From NCBI GenBank assembly GCA_028023455.1, contig JAQFVV010000017.1:310001-374000 (forward strand): a DNA stretch of 64,000 bases, written 5' to 3'. Origin of the DNA: Epiperipatus broadwayi (Eukaryota; Onychophora; Udeonychophora; Euonychophora; Peripatidae). Positions 1-13,299 of the stretch are shown piece by piece; the stretch's first letter is position 1, and each line of letters starts with the position of its first letter. The notes below the pieces were generated by a model, which saw only the letters and a list, made by a program, of their open reading frames with translations, searched no databases and was not told the DNA's origin. Made by a program: the position numbers and the translations under genes.

Positions 1-289
1 ACTTTTAGAAACTAAATTATTGATTTTACATTTAACATTTTGTTGTTGACATTAGGACAAACTGCTAATAGTTCCTAATATGCATTTTAAACCAACCAGA
101 TCTTTTTGATTAAACGAAGATACATATAACTTTCAAATATTATGTAGTACTATTTTGCATTTATTTGATTATATTATACAATTCTGTCCCATAAATGATG
201 GTTTAGCAAATAATTATAATATATGCTTATGAAAAAAATATCTAATTATTAATTAGATCAAAAACTATTATATTTCGGAAGATAGAGAC
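1..289. other. AT-rich non-coding DNA
   Basis: No open reading frame, RNA gene or recognised repeat is visible. The sequence is simple AT-rich DNA up to the first retroposon target site duplication at 290. Confidence 0.6.
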
Positions 290-302
290 TTGAAATTTAT
301 TA

Positions 303-481
303 AAACAGGCAAAACTCTCCATACAGTAGTGCCACTCAGTGCCAACCAGAGTAATCAATGGATGCCAGAAGGCTTGTGCATAAAATCCCAATCTAGTGTC
401 ACTACTATATAGAAAGATTTGCCTGTTTTAATAACAGTAATGTGCTAGCATAGGAAATTGTGATCATGTGATGTTTAGTGG
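303..481 (+). mobile_element. Family A foldback retroposon, short copy with 13-bp TSD
   Basis: This 179-bp copy starts AAACAGGCAAAACTCTCC, repeats that end inverted near 420-432, and closes with the family tail (GTGCTAGCATA ... GATCATGTGATGTTTAGTGG). It is flanked by a perfect 13-bp direct repeat, TTGAAATTTATTA, at 290-302 and 482-494. The duplication marks it as a retroposed unit and defines both ends of the family. The hammerhead segment seen in longer copies is deleted here. Related copies lie near 20.4, 21.0/24.3, 39.7, 40.5, 50.1, 51.3, 52.6 and 54.4 kb. Confidence 0.8.
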
Positions 482-901
482 TTGAAATTTATTACTTATC
501 TCATATATCTATATCCTTTTATATTTGGGTATGGTAGTCTATCTTTTTATTTTAATTGTAGTTTTTAAAATTTGAGATTGTTTATATGAATAAAAAAATA
601 TTAATAATTACTAAAACAAACACAGATTAGAGAGGTATACATATATATGATCTTTAATAAAGTTTAAATCTCTAATTAAAATTAAAATAAAAAATTTCTA
701 ACTTAATAGGTAGTTATTCAGAATCATTTACATTTTTATTAAAAAGTATTTATTGCAATTAGCTAAAAATACTAGTACATATAAAGGTGTATAAAATAAA
801 TTTGTGTAATGTATCAATGTATATAATATAATATTTAACAGGTATTCATATAAAACATTTATTATGTGAAATTTTCTGTTTATAATTATTTCATCCACTT
901 A

Positions 902-1012
902 GTCAAGCATTGTTAGCCAAGAGGTTGGTGCAGCCGCCTTGCAAGCAAGTAGTTGGTTGCAGACGGTTGTTGCGGGTTCGCTTCTGGCCAATGCTATGAC
1001 ATATGGAAAAAA
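902..1012 (+). mobile_element. Short tRNA-derived SINE, copy 1
   Basis: The body reads like a tRNA: AGCATTG near the 5' end is exactly complementary to CAATGCT near the 3' end (acceptor-like stem). An A-box-like TTAGCCAAGAGG and a B-box-like GGGTTCGCTTC lie between them, and a short A-rich tail follows. GTCA and TGAC extend the terminal stem. A 17-bp target site duplication with one mismatch (885-901 and 1013-1029) flanks the unit. It consists almost only of the tRNA-like head, so it is shorter than most SINEs. The same family occurs at 19294-19409 and 51920-52013. It is not called as a host tRNA because the arms are imperfect and it has a TSD and tail. Confidence 0.8.
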
Positions 1013-1300
1013 ATTATTTAATCCACTTATTAGGTAGTAGCCAATCATGGTTAATTACCCAAGACTGAGAAAGAAAGTAATACTGTCAGCATTAATACAA
1101 TTAAAAGGAATTCTTTTCTGATTGCCAATCTGGACAAAGAACTTTAGTTTAAATACACAGGTGTTAGAAACCAAGGTATCACAAACTCTTTAATTTGTTT
1201 TTATTCTGTAATAAATCCCTTCATTGGTAGTCAAGTATTAAAATGCAATATTTAATATATATTCAAGTGGAAATATTTAGTTCATGAAGTTTTCCATTTA

Positions 1301-1454
1301 TAATTATTTAATTAGAAAGCTCTTACTAAGACAGTAGTTAATCAATGATGACTGATCAAGGCTAATACTGACAATTTGACTTTTTTGCTTTGCCTTGGAT
1401 AGTTAACCTTGATTGGCTGTTTCCCTAGTAAGAGCTTTCTAATTAAATAATTAT
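1301..1454. mobile_element. Small foldback (MITE-like) element
   Basis: About 26 bases at the left end (AATTATTTAATTAGAAAGC...) return inverted at 1427-1454, and the inner part (GATCAAGGCTAA / TTAACCTTGATT) also pairs. The unit is about 150 bp, non-coding, and fits a miniature inverted-repeat element. I could not define a target duplication. Confidence 0.6.
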
Positions 1455-1699
1455 AAAGAGAAACATACTAAATATACATGTAAACCATATCACAATAGCC
1501 AAAGCTTAAATAAATCAATAGAATATAAACAGTTTGTTATCAAGGCAATACTAATTTAGTAATAAAAATGTTACTCTTATCATTTAAGTATGCATTATTC
1601 ACATAAGAGATTGTTCATATTCTAGTGATATATTTAAGCTTTGTCTATAATGATGTGATTTATATATGCTGTTAATATAACTGTAGGCATTTATGGTTT

Positions 1700-1742
1700 A
1701 ATATATATATATATATATCACTTGTTCAATACCCCATCCTGT

Positions 1743-1780
<38 letters not shown>

Positions 1781-1846
1781 TATCAGAGATTCAACACCCC
1801 ATCCTGTTACTATATATATTATATATATATATATATTGTAATGGGA
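1700..1846. repeat. TA microsatellite cluster with embedded repeat pair
   Basis: TA tracts alternate with two direct copies of a unit containing CACCCCATCCTGTTAC, and the inverted form GTAATGGGATGGGGG follows at 1839-1854. The whole can fold into a hairpin. Likely a degenerate foldback element expanded by TA slippage. Confidence 0.6.
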
Positions 1847-1859
1847 TGGGGGTAATGAA

Positions 1860-3225
1860 CAAGTGATGAAAATGACAGAACCTAGAGTGATGGAATAGTC
1901 ATCATCTACCCCATGTCAAAACATGAATTTGAAATATTAATAATTTACAAAGTTTCTATAAGTAAATATATTTAAGAGAAGCTTGAGATCCAAAAATCTG
2001 TGAGAGAGATCATTGAGAGATCAGCCAGCTAACTCAGAAGAGCAACTAAAAGCATAATTATAAATTCAACCAGCATTACAAAGTAAAAGTAAGTATAATT
2101 CAAATACCATTCCTCATCATTAATTGATGGAAATAAACAAATCAGTACAATATATCAACAGTCAATCTTGTGACTGGATTGGAAATGGGTCTTCTGTAGA
2201 CCAGGCTAACTATTGAGTCTTTGCCACCTTGGGTGATTATTTAAACATAACTTGGATGCACCAGATTAGTGCCCATCCATTAGAATACATAGCTAGAAAA
2301 ATCTAAACAATAATGCTGGGAAATAAAAACATGCTGATCATCATCAATGCTCAGGCCATTTGTAGTGGCCAACTATAAACTTAAATGTTTAATAAAACTA
2401 CAGTAAAATAAAAGATAGTGCATGGGCTTTAAAGAATATAATCTTATGTGCCAACCAGGATGATGATTGATTGATCATCACTGGATGCCCCAAAAGCACT
2501 AAATACACATCCCCATTCATATATTCATACCATGTGTGAATCTAGCTCAGAGAACATAAGCTCTATTACAGTATATGACCAAGAGATTATGGAAACCATT
2601 TTTAACAATTAAATAATTTATTAATAACAATAAAAACAAATGGTATTGTGGCTCTTCACATATCAATTAAGCTTTCTGATTTTGATTACTATACAATAAA
2701 AAAATATTATATTTATGATTTACAAAATTACAATATACAATTCAAGTTATTACTATGGTTTACATATATATGTGCACAGACATGTGATTTATAATATACA
2801 ATTAATATTCAATAAATGAATTGACATTTAATAAAAACAATATTAAAATTTTACATATATGAGTGTGCATGTATATACATGCACACTGACTTTATCTATT
2901 TCAACTTGTTACAATAATATTTTTTTATAATTAATTCAATATTAAAAGTATATAGAATCCTGTTGCTTAATTTTTTCATAAAGTTTAACAACTTTTTTTT
3001 TTTATTTTTGATTCAGACAAAATTATGCTTGCATTTAAGTTATATATTCTTTTAATGTCATTTTTTTAAAAGGAATTACCAAACAATTTCTTCAAAAATA
3101 TATATCAAATCGTCTTTCTGTTAGACATTTGACTCAAGCAAATTATTTACTTGTTTTGCTTTAAGTTATTAATTTATAATTTTAAAAGTCATTTTAAGAA
3201 ATATTAAAATAAAATAACTCACTGT
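1860..3225. other. AT-rich DNA without recognisable genes
   Basis: No usable ORF and no recognised domain. The stretch 2150-2560 is slightly less AT-rich but both strands are broken by stops. Confidence 0.5.
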
Positions 3226-3229
3226 ATAT

Positions 3230-3760
3230 ACATGTGACATGTTTATCTGTGGTTCCCTGCATGTATAGATGAACTGCAGCATAAGTACACCAATTTCTTC
3301 AAGCTTTCTCTTGGTAAGCTTGGTTTTTGGTCCATTAGAAAATGTAATCCAGGTTTGTTGTCATTGTCAGGTAAAAGTACATAATTCAGGTATGGTTGGC
3401 TTTCTCCCTTCTGTAGTCAGTTCCACTTATACTTGGATTTTGTAAGCTTCAGATCAGCAAGCTGTTTTCCAGAACACTTTTAAGGCTATGAATTACAAAG
3501 AATCTTGACTCTTTTCCTCCATGTAAATTCAAACTCCACCAGTGAACTGTAGAGCAGCCATTTCATTGCATTCTTAAATCCTCATGACAGTTTTTTTATA
3601 ATTATTCTAGCCATCTTTGCAGATAGCTTTACTATGGCCATTTTCTGCTACAGTTACCAACTCTTCACAAAATGTTTTAGCCAACTTTACAGCTAGTTCT
3701 TCTGCTAACTCTTACAAAACTGCAAGCCAAACTAACTGATTTTTTATCAGTCTTTTATAA
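3230..3760 (-). pseudogene. Possible decayed coding sequence, unknown family
   Basis: This patch is richer in G+C than its surroundings. Read on the minus strand it gives stretches of plausible protein, for example ELAEELAVKLAKTFCEEL near 3640-3700, interrupted by several stops and frameshifts. I cannot assign it to a family. It could be an old transposon ORF, a gene fragment, or chance. Confidence 0.2.
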
Positions 3761-4328
3761 CCTTGGTTAGGTTAGGTGACAAAAACACAGTGGCTGTTTT
3801 CAATCTGTCTAATTCATTTGAAAACAAGAGAAATTTCTATCAAAGTGTGATATTCATGTTTTTACTTTAATCTTTGGAATTTGACCAAAGGTATGATAAT
3901 CCTTTAAAAATTTTTATCTACAAAGATTTTTAATTACATAGTAGAAATTCAAACAAACATTAATTTAAAAAGATATTTTGTACAAGTTTTAATTAAAAGA
4001 TTTTAAAAATAAACTATGCTTGTTTTTTTTTTTTGTAATTTCAAAATCAGAAGTACAAATATTATTTATCAGACCATTTTAAAAGTTTAATCCATAACAA
4101 AATTTTAATTTAAACCCAGAGTTATTTAACCTTTACTTATTATTATTTTATTTTAGGAAATATAGAAAAATATCTACAAAAATTTATGTCTGTGTTTATT
4201 TCTACTTTTTCTTTATTTTACTTATATATATATTCACATACACTATATTAGTGTGTGTTATGTAACCCAACTGGTTACAATATATATATATATGATAATC
4301 AAAACAAGTTATAAATTTTGTAACTTGC

Positions 4329-4427
4329 CTTTAAGCTTGCATTTTATAATCACTAGATGGAGTTTACCAATCAGCTCCAAACAAAGCTTGTTTGGAGCTG
4401 ATTGGTAAGCTCCATTTAGTGATCATA
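4329..4427. mobile_element. Short near-perfect hairpin element
   Basis: ATCACTAGATGGAGTTTACC ... TTTGGAGCTGATTGGT returns as its reverse complement after a very short loop, giving arms of about 36 bp with few mismatches. A related but diverged sequence lies at 53650-53710. Most likely a miniature foldback element; a miRNA-like hairpin is a less likely alternative. Confidence 0.5.
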
Positions 4428-4439
4428 TATATATTTAGC

Positions 4440-7055
4440 CTTCTCCCATAACCTCCGTCTTCTTCACTTATTTACTTTATTATATTTATAATTGCCCAGG
4501 CACCAATTCTATGCAAAATAGAATAAAATTTATAGTTATAAATTATATTTAAACTTATTTATATGATAACTATTCTATGGCCTAGCTCAGTTGAGATTAT
4601 AGGATATGGTCTTTATATATGAGGCCAACAAGGATGATAAAAACGTCTATAAACAATAATACTATAGGGTTAATTTAAATATATTCAGAGCATCTATTCA
4701 ATACTAAAACTATTGCACAATCATCAATTATCATATTTAGCACAGGATAGATAATGATTAGGACCGGGTACCTTTATATCCATATCACTATCTATTCCAA
4801 GCAAAGTAAAATATATTATTGGCATTGTAATACTGAGAATTATTACCACCAGACAAATTAAATAAAACTTGAATTATATTGACAAACTTATATCTTCTAT
4901 AACTATGTTATATTAACCAGATGTGTGTGTGTGTAAATGAAGGATCGAATGTAAATAGTCAAGCAATTCATTTGGACTTTTAATTCATTAAAATATTTAT
5001 GAAAAAAAATAATAAAAGACAAAAGAAATAATTATAATAATAAAAAAAATATTATTTATGTACCTTGATAACCAATTACATCTCTTCTAAGGCAAAATCA
5101 AAATTGACTACTATTTAATATGTTAATCATATATCTTCGAATATGTGCGTTTGATTATATTGTAAACACAATGTATTCATGAAATATATTTTATTAGATC
5201 ATTTATAAACTTGTATGATGCCACAAATCAATCATCTTTTACATATTATAAAAAAATTATATAACACTTATCTGCTATAATCGGTGTAAATCATCTGACA
5301 GTGACTATACAAAATAAATTAAGGCAGGGAAAAATAATAACCACACACTTATACCTATATGCTTAAGAGTTAACGAATATCTCCAAACTTAATCTACATA
5401 ATCTAATTGCCCCTTGACTATTTCTACCTTCAATTCACATTCAATATACTTCCTATGTACCGAACTTATACCAAGGTTTTAATTCATTATTTTTTTTTAA
5501 ATATACTTCATTAACTAAATTGCATAATAAATACGACATCTTTAAAATAATAATCTATAGCATCATGCACACATCCAAATATCTAGAATCACCTATTATA
5601 TACTTTCTAAATCATATAAAATAATAAATTATCATACTCTAATGATAATGAAATTACATTGTTTTGTTTTGTTTTTATTAAAAGAACACAAAACAAAAAC
5701 AAAAAAAAATTGTTTATACATCTATTGTAATAAAAAAAATTTTTTTTGTCAATATCCCATTATTACATATTAAGTTTTTTAAAAGAAAATTGAAAGTTGA
5801 AAGTTAAAGAAACATACATATTAATTTTAAAAACAATGGTAAATTATAACATAAAAAAAAATGTCTATCCAATTGTTAAGCATAACTTGTTAAGAATGAT
5901 AAGAGTTTTTTTTTTATATATATCCTAGAATTCCATGACGGGCATTAAAAATGATATTTGCATGCATTGACATTATTTCACTATATATACGTGAATAGCA
6001 AAGTTATACATTACAAAATTATCTTCTTGATATAGAATTAAGATAAACTTTTTCATTTTAAGTTTTAATTTGCAGAAGATTGATAGAAAATGATTAGAGT
6101 TCAATATTAAGCATCTGATCCTAGCGTTTAACAAGAAAAATTTATCTCGCTTTACTTTAAATAATTTTGTCATTTTAATATTATTTACTTTTGGCAATAT
6201 CTTAAAATAAATTATAATTACTTATCTTACGTGACATCAAGGTATTTTTAAAAGGTAGTGGACTTGAACCATGGTTTAATAGAAGTTTGGAGCTGAATTT
6301 CCCTCTGGGTCTATCTCTTCATGGTTTTATTACTCCAATAGTATAATAGAAAATTTCCATAAACATATCATTAGAATCCTTGCGATGTTTTTTTAATATT
6401 TGTAATACTTTTAGAGAGTTTTTTGATTCTTTTAAGCTTTTTTTTCTTACATTTTCTCCCTTGGAAATTTTTACTTTCTTCAAGTTTTAAACTTTATGTC
6501 TTTTTTCTCTTCACACCCTCCGTGTTTCTATGACAATCAACTTTGGAAGCTTGCCAGAAATATTATTTATAAAATTTTAACACTACAATATTTGAATATA
6601 ATAAACATAGTAATAAAAAAAATATTAAATACTAATTATTAATTTTAGAAATGTTATTTACTATTACAAATAATCTTTATCATTTTTTAAAACATAAGAT
6701 TCTAAGACAATATATAATCAGTAACTTATAAATAAAAATATAGAAAAGAAAATTCCAATTAATAATATATTTATGCATCTGCCTATTATGACACGTAAAT
6801 CCTCTACTATACACAAACATCTACCACTAAACATATAGTCCAAAGCTCCACCAATCAATATACCCATTTAAAATTTTAATTTTGTTAAAATCTTAATTTT
6901 AACTAGCAAATTACATCACAATTTAAGTTTAGTTTTCCTAAAAAAAAATTTTAAATATTAAATTATATCACAATTCATTTTTCTCAACTAATTACTTTCA
7001 GCCATTGTTAGCACAAATGTGACCTTACCACATTTCTTTCTAGTGCCAACCTGGA
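4440..7055. other. AT-rich DNA without recognisable genes
   Basis: Only short ORFs made of AT-rich codons occur, including a 74-codon minus-strand ORF at 5973-6197 with no recognisable domain. A T-rich run at 5660 and an A-rich run at 5690 form a small imperfect hairpin. Confidence 0.5.
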
Positions 7056-7059
7056 AGGT

Positions 7060-7061
<2 letters not shown>

Positions 7062-7137
<76 letters not shown>
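7062..7137. repeat. (TA)n microsatellite
   Basis: A pure alternating TA tract of about 76 bp. Confidence 0.95.
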
Positions 7138-7140
<3 letters not shown>

Positions 7141-7149
7141 ACCCTCACT

Positions 7150-10100
7150 TCCAGAAATATATATATAACTTAAAATATGACTAGCTCAATTAAATCGTTA
7201 TGCTCGGCTAAAATATGTATAACTATTATTAATATATTTTTAATAATACTATATCTTATCAGATTTAGTACAACTAACAGAAAATTAATATGGTTCAATA
7301 TCATGCACTAATTAAATAAGTATTTATTAAATCATGAGACTATGAAGTGAAGTTACAAGTGGTAATATGAATTTACATTGAGCCTATGTCTTCTAAGACA
7401 TTATCTCAATGGCATAAGAATACTATTACCTCTTTATTATCTCACTAATACATCTATAGCACTCCTATGTCTTTTATAAAATTAACTAACTTCAATAATA
7501 GCAATAAATAAATCTCAATCTTTTATCAAAGAAATATAACTAAATAATCTCAGGTTCTTTTAATTATCTTAAAGTAATAATACTTCTTGCAGATAGGCAT
7601 GATAAGGGATTTAATATCAAACCTAACTACACCTAACTTATAATAATAATAAATAACTAATAATAACAATCTCCAATGTATAAGTTAACCTTATCTATTT
7701 TATTATACTACTAATCATTAAGAAAACAAGTAAATCATCTACATGTCTTTCATCTTCATATAGTATCTTAATTGAGAATATAATAAAATCTTATAATTTA
7801 ATAATATGTGGCAATAAATAATATTATACTCTTATATTGTGCATTATAATTACTTTGTAACCATTATAACATAATATGTTAATGTCAATGAATTTCTATA
7901 AATTATATTAAGAAAATACTGTATTTCTTTTTTTTAAAAAATAATAATAATAATTTAATTCATATTGTGCAAATATTATGTTTTATTCAAATTATCTGTT
8001 GTCAAATGCTGTGGTGCAAAATAATGAATTCGACACACTTTTAAAACAACTTAAACAAATTTATTTACATCAACTTTAATAAACAACTTATATACATTAT
8101 TTACATTACAAGTGGAAATCAAGAAAAAATAAAAAATAAGAAAAATAATAATAATACAAGATTCTTACATTGTTGTTATTTCTATAATCCAAAATAAATA
8201 ATCCATACATTTCTTAAATGTTTTATCAGTAACATTTAATTGAGTTTATGAACTTATATTTTACTAGATATCATTTATAATCACTTAGTACAATAAAAGG
8301 CTTTTATGTAAAATATCACTTATGTAGCACATGTAAAATAAACAAACTTTAATAATTAAAATGCTACTCCATTTAAGTATTATAGCTATTTCTATTATAA
8401 TGTAACTATTATGTATTACATTTATTATTAGCATTAACTAAATATCAACTAATGTATAGATTGATATAACTTTGTAACATTATGTGACTTTTATTGATTA
8501 CATAATTATTTACTTCATTCTGATGTAATTTCATAATATATGTCTTACCAAAATATGCAATACATATATGTTCTTTTCTTAAAATAATATTTTTAAAATT
8601 ATTCAACAATTTTGTAAAGACGAAATTTTTTATTTATAAATTACCAATTTTTATAAAGTTATTATATTAAAATAAAATTCTATGATTCTTTTCCATTTAA
8701 ACTACTATTCTTCTCTACTTGTTATTCCTATTCCCTCTTAATAAAATCCTATCTTCAAATATCATTCTAATCTTATTTAACTTCAGTATCAGCTTACCAA
8801 TTTTTTTTTTTAAAAAAAAAAAATGACTATCCAAACTCTCTTATATCTCATCATCCATATATGATAAACCCTTCAAACAAAATATAAATTTCTATATAAA
8901 ATTAATTTAACTTGTCTAATAAAAAAAAATAAAAATATAGATATATTTTTTACCTCTTACTAACTTGAAAATAAATATAAATGACTCATACTAATATAAT
9001 AAATCAAACTCCTAATATTGTAACAGAAACATTAAAGTTTATTCACGAAAGAATCATATAATTATTTCTGGATAACTCTTATTACGTTGTAATAAATTTA
9101 TATTGTAAAATAAAGTATGCATATTAAAATAAAACTATTATTGATAATATTATGCGTGTATGTTCTTTAAATATTTATACATTCACTCAACAATCAAATA
9201 ATATTTGGTTTATCTAAAGAAAACAAAGCAAAATACATTAAATTATTAATATTATATAATTATTACCATAAATGATACTCCAATTTATAATCAGCCAAAC
9301 GATGTCCTCCAGGATTATAGTTTTACAAAATAATATCACATTTATACTCAACAATTATTCTTAAAATATTACGTGTTGTAAAATTATATAAAAAAAATAA
9401 GCTTTATGAAATTAAGTGTTATATTAATATGTAATTACTTTTAAAATGTACCTCTCTTATCTCTAATAGATCAATAAATAATTAAATATCTATGTTAGTT
9501 AAGAAAACAAAATATGTTACATAAAATCCAACGGTGTCTTCTTTCCACCCACAATTGTTCTTTTTTCCTAGGCACAACATTTTACCAACATCACATCCTT
9601 TTCCGGTACATCACGTGTTTAAACAGTTTTTATGAAATAAATGGAAAACGTTTTTTTTTTTAAAAAAAAATAAGATAAAATAAGTTCCACCATAAAGAAA
9701 AAAAAATAATAATAATTAAAACAGTTTATAGGATCCGGATTTATTTAAAAGTTATTATCTTCCTAGGATTAATCAATAGTTAAATGTTTAATTTAAGTTT
9801 TTATAAAAATTGACTTGGATATCCTCGTATACTTCTGTGCGCATTTCTTTAAATATTCAGCAAAACATTTTCTAAAATTTTTCTATATAACCAGCATATA
9901 GAATTTAAATATTATAACGTTTTTTTTTTTTATATAGGTATTTACTTATCAATTAATTTTCCGATTTATCTGCCTTTTAAAATTATCGAAATTTAGTCTT
10001 TTAAACAACAAAGACTTAATAAGGCAAGTATTTCTGCAATTATTATTAACTTCCATATCTTTACCAAAAGATATATTAAAATATGTAATTTAAAAATACT

Positions 10101-11480
10101 TTCTTCATAAAGAAGTATTTATCTTTCTTTAACATATTTGTTTATAAGAAATCAATTATAATCAACTTTTAAATTCATATAATGTCCAATATATTATTTT
10201 TATCCAACTAGTAATTCTCCTAGTTAATCCAGCGTTCACTATATTTTTAATATAAGGCTTCCAACACATTTTATCATTATACAATATTTTCATGATTATT
10301 CGATAGTAAAATTGAGCTTTGATAGAGACGATCAATAGGGAACTATAAATAAATTAGCACTGCATATTAAACGGTAAACTTTTATAAAATTATTTAAAAC
10401 TACTCTCTTATAAATTAAGAAACTATTACGAGAGCGTCTATAATTTTTTACTTAGCTATATTTAATAGCACACTTCACTTAAAAGAAATTACAATCACCC
10501 TCCTGAACAATTGAACCTCCGTTTTTTATACCGGAATAAATTACCCACTTGATTGGTAAATTAAACAATCACCTTGCTAGCCTATTTACATATCTTACCA
10601 ACAATACGAAATTAAAAATAAATAATGACTTATTTAATATTTATTATTTATTACATTATTTAATTCTTAAATCAATTTTTATCATTTATTTAAATCCATT
10701 AAACATTTTTTAAAAATATATGTTTTACTTTATTTCACTTTTAACTTTTATAAGACTATTTTTCTAAACAAACTAAGTCTATTTTTATTCATTATATTTT
10801 TTAAACAGTATTTTAAAAATCAGATTTAATATTTCACACTAATTAATTTTATTTTTATCTCGTGATAGCCAATATAATATTTATAAATTTTATAATAGAA
10901 TTTTAAAACAGTTTTGCAACTTTACTAAAAAACTTACAAGCATATGTGTACATATGTCTATCTGTCACCTGACTTACAACACAGATATAAACGCTTGTAA
11001 TTATCTAAAAATAAACTAACAATTCAATTTTAGAAAATAAATAATTTTTTAAAACAAATAATATACTATAACAACTTTAAAATAATAATTCGATATTATA
11101 AAATCAAATATTAATCTTCTCTTATATACTATTAATAACATAATATTTATATTCACTTACTAAATATTAATCTTTATCAATAATAAATATATATGCATTT
11201 AATTTTAACTTGTCTTTTTTTAAACTTTTAGCTTTAAATATTTATTTACAAAACTTATTAATGCAGTATTGATCATGGCCAGTTTTCCCAACCATATAAT
11301 ATTATCATTTTTTTACTGAAACGTCTCTCTCAAATATTAGCACAACTTCACATATCAAATATTCATAGTTTACTTTAATTAAACTTTTGAAAGATTATTA
11401 TAAATAAAATCAACATCATATAGCTGTAATATATCTTAAATTTAAAATTTTTTAATAAATTGATATAACAATTTATGGAG
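7150..11480. other. Long AT-rich non-coding stretch
   Basis: More than 4 kb with no ORF above about 60 codons, no transposon domain and no tRNA-like element. Two poly-T runs joined directly to poly-A runs (8803-8822 and 9650-9670) form small perfect palindromes. Spacer or intronic DNA. Confidence 0.5.
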
Positions 11481-11496
11481 ACCCATACAAAAGGGC

Positions 11497-11497
<1 letters not shown>

Positions 11498-11536
<39 letters not shown>

Positions 11537-11554
11537 CTTTATTTATAAGAGATG

Positions 11555-11591
<37 letters not shown>

Positions 11592-11604
11592 AAAGCATCT
11601 CTTT
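11498..11604. repeat. TA tracts within a hairpin
   Basis: Two TA microsatellites flank or interrupt AGAGATGCTTTTA (11549-11561), which returns inverted as TAAAAGCATCTCT at 11590-11602. Confidence 0.7.
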
Positions 11605-12032
11605 TCCTTAGAAATAAAAGTCATATGAGGTTACTACTAGTCTACTTATGAACCTAGAAAGTTATTTGGAGTGACCAGATATCCACTAATGATGATGAGA
11701 AGTGCCTCATTCTTATTTATCTTCTAACTAAAAATAGATAGATACCCATTTACTGATTAATATCATATGATTACCTAGGTTGGTTATGAGACAGCTACAG
11801 GAAAAAAATACTAAGCCTCTCAAAATTCTACTGGTCTGGATTTTATCTCTAAATCATAAGCATGGCAGTAAATATACGTATATGCACCATAACACTCCTG
11901 TAAATAATTTGAAAAGGTTTAATTTGTGAGGCTTGTCTCAGGATTTACAATTGATTAACATATTCCTGAATATACAAGAGAATTTTCTAAATGACAGAAA
12001 AAAGAAAGCTTGGAAAGGCCATTTGTGGATAA

Positions 12033-12539
12033 ATGTTAATATCAAAAGAGATGTTTTGCAGTAATATGAAAAACAAAATTCCACATATAATTTTGTTTAC
12101 ATCAAATTGTTTAATTTTGTTATTATCATTAGTGATTGTAACACTGTACCGGTCGAAAAACACACATCGATCCAACAAACCCCTGACTACAGGTAAAGTA
12201 CTTCGAGTCCAACCATGTACAAGATCGATAAATCAGGTACATCGTGAATTCTGCTCTATTTACCTATATCCCCAGGTCAAAGATCTAATCAATAGCCTTT
12301 CTCGACGATATGATCGAATTCCTTTATTTTCACTGTGCCTACAGCTGGGTCTTAAAGCACGAAATTCGATTTTATTATATTTAAATGAGAACTTGGGTGA
12401 TTGGTTGATAGGTATATTTAAAAATCAAAATTTATTTAAAATAAAAATTAATAAAATGATTCGAGAACACTGGAAGTTTGTTTTAGTTATATATATATTT
12501 AAAATCATTGGACATTCTACATTAGTTATTTTACATTAG
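12033..12539 (+). CDS. Unassigned 168-codon ORF in a less AT-rich patch
   Basis: This is the longest ORF in the first 20 kb. The N-terminal part contains a hydrophobic run (residues 19-38, LILLLSLVIVTLY) that could be a membrane segment. The middle (residues 50-105) is encoded by markedly more GC-rich DNA than the flanks. The C-terminal third is AT-driven and looks like read-through. I recognise no domain. It may be an exon, a transposon fragment or a chance ORF. Confidence 0.2.
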   Translation: MLISKEMFCSNMKNKIPHIILFTSNCLILLLSLVIVTLYRSKNTHRSNKPLTTGKVLRVQPCTRSINQVHREFCSIYLYPQVKDLINSLSRRYDRIPLFSLCLQLGLKARNSILLYLNENLGDWLIGIFKNQNLFKIKINKMIREHWKFVLVIYIFKIIGHSTLVILH

Positions 12540-13067
12540 TTTAAACTCAAGCTCTAAAAACAAAAAAATTACAATCTTTAAATTATCTTTATCAGTATAG
12601 GAATTAACATTGACATTATTGAGTTTGTACAATTTATTTTGGGAAGTTTATACATTTTTACTTTTGTTTCCATTTATTTATTTTTTTTAAAAAAAATAGC
12701 GAAAATTATTTCATAATTAAATGACCACGGATTTCAAAATTCCCCCTGCACATTTATTACAAGCTTATAATATAGCGATAGGTTTAAACATCTGCCTAAC
12801 GCACATATATAAGAATGACTTAAAAAAAAAAAAACATTTCTATTGAAAAAGATTAATTAAATAGACGATTGTAGTAAGACTAATTTGACGCCTTACTCCA
12901 TTAACATATAGAAAAATTGATTTCATTTCTCTTTATAAAATTAATAATTTGGATTGTCAATAACTAATGTTTTATGACATTAGTGGACCTTGTTGGCATA
13001 GCTTATAAATAACTTTAAAACTGTAAGCGATTATAATAAAAAAAAATCTATCAGTTAATTATCAAAG

Positions 13068-13292
<225 letters not shown>

Positions 13293-13299
13293 CTTTTCT

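Noticed and set aside
902-1012. Host tRNA gene
   Set aside because: Imperfect arms, an A-rich tail and target site duplications show a SINE.
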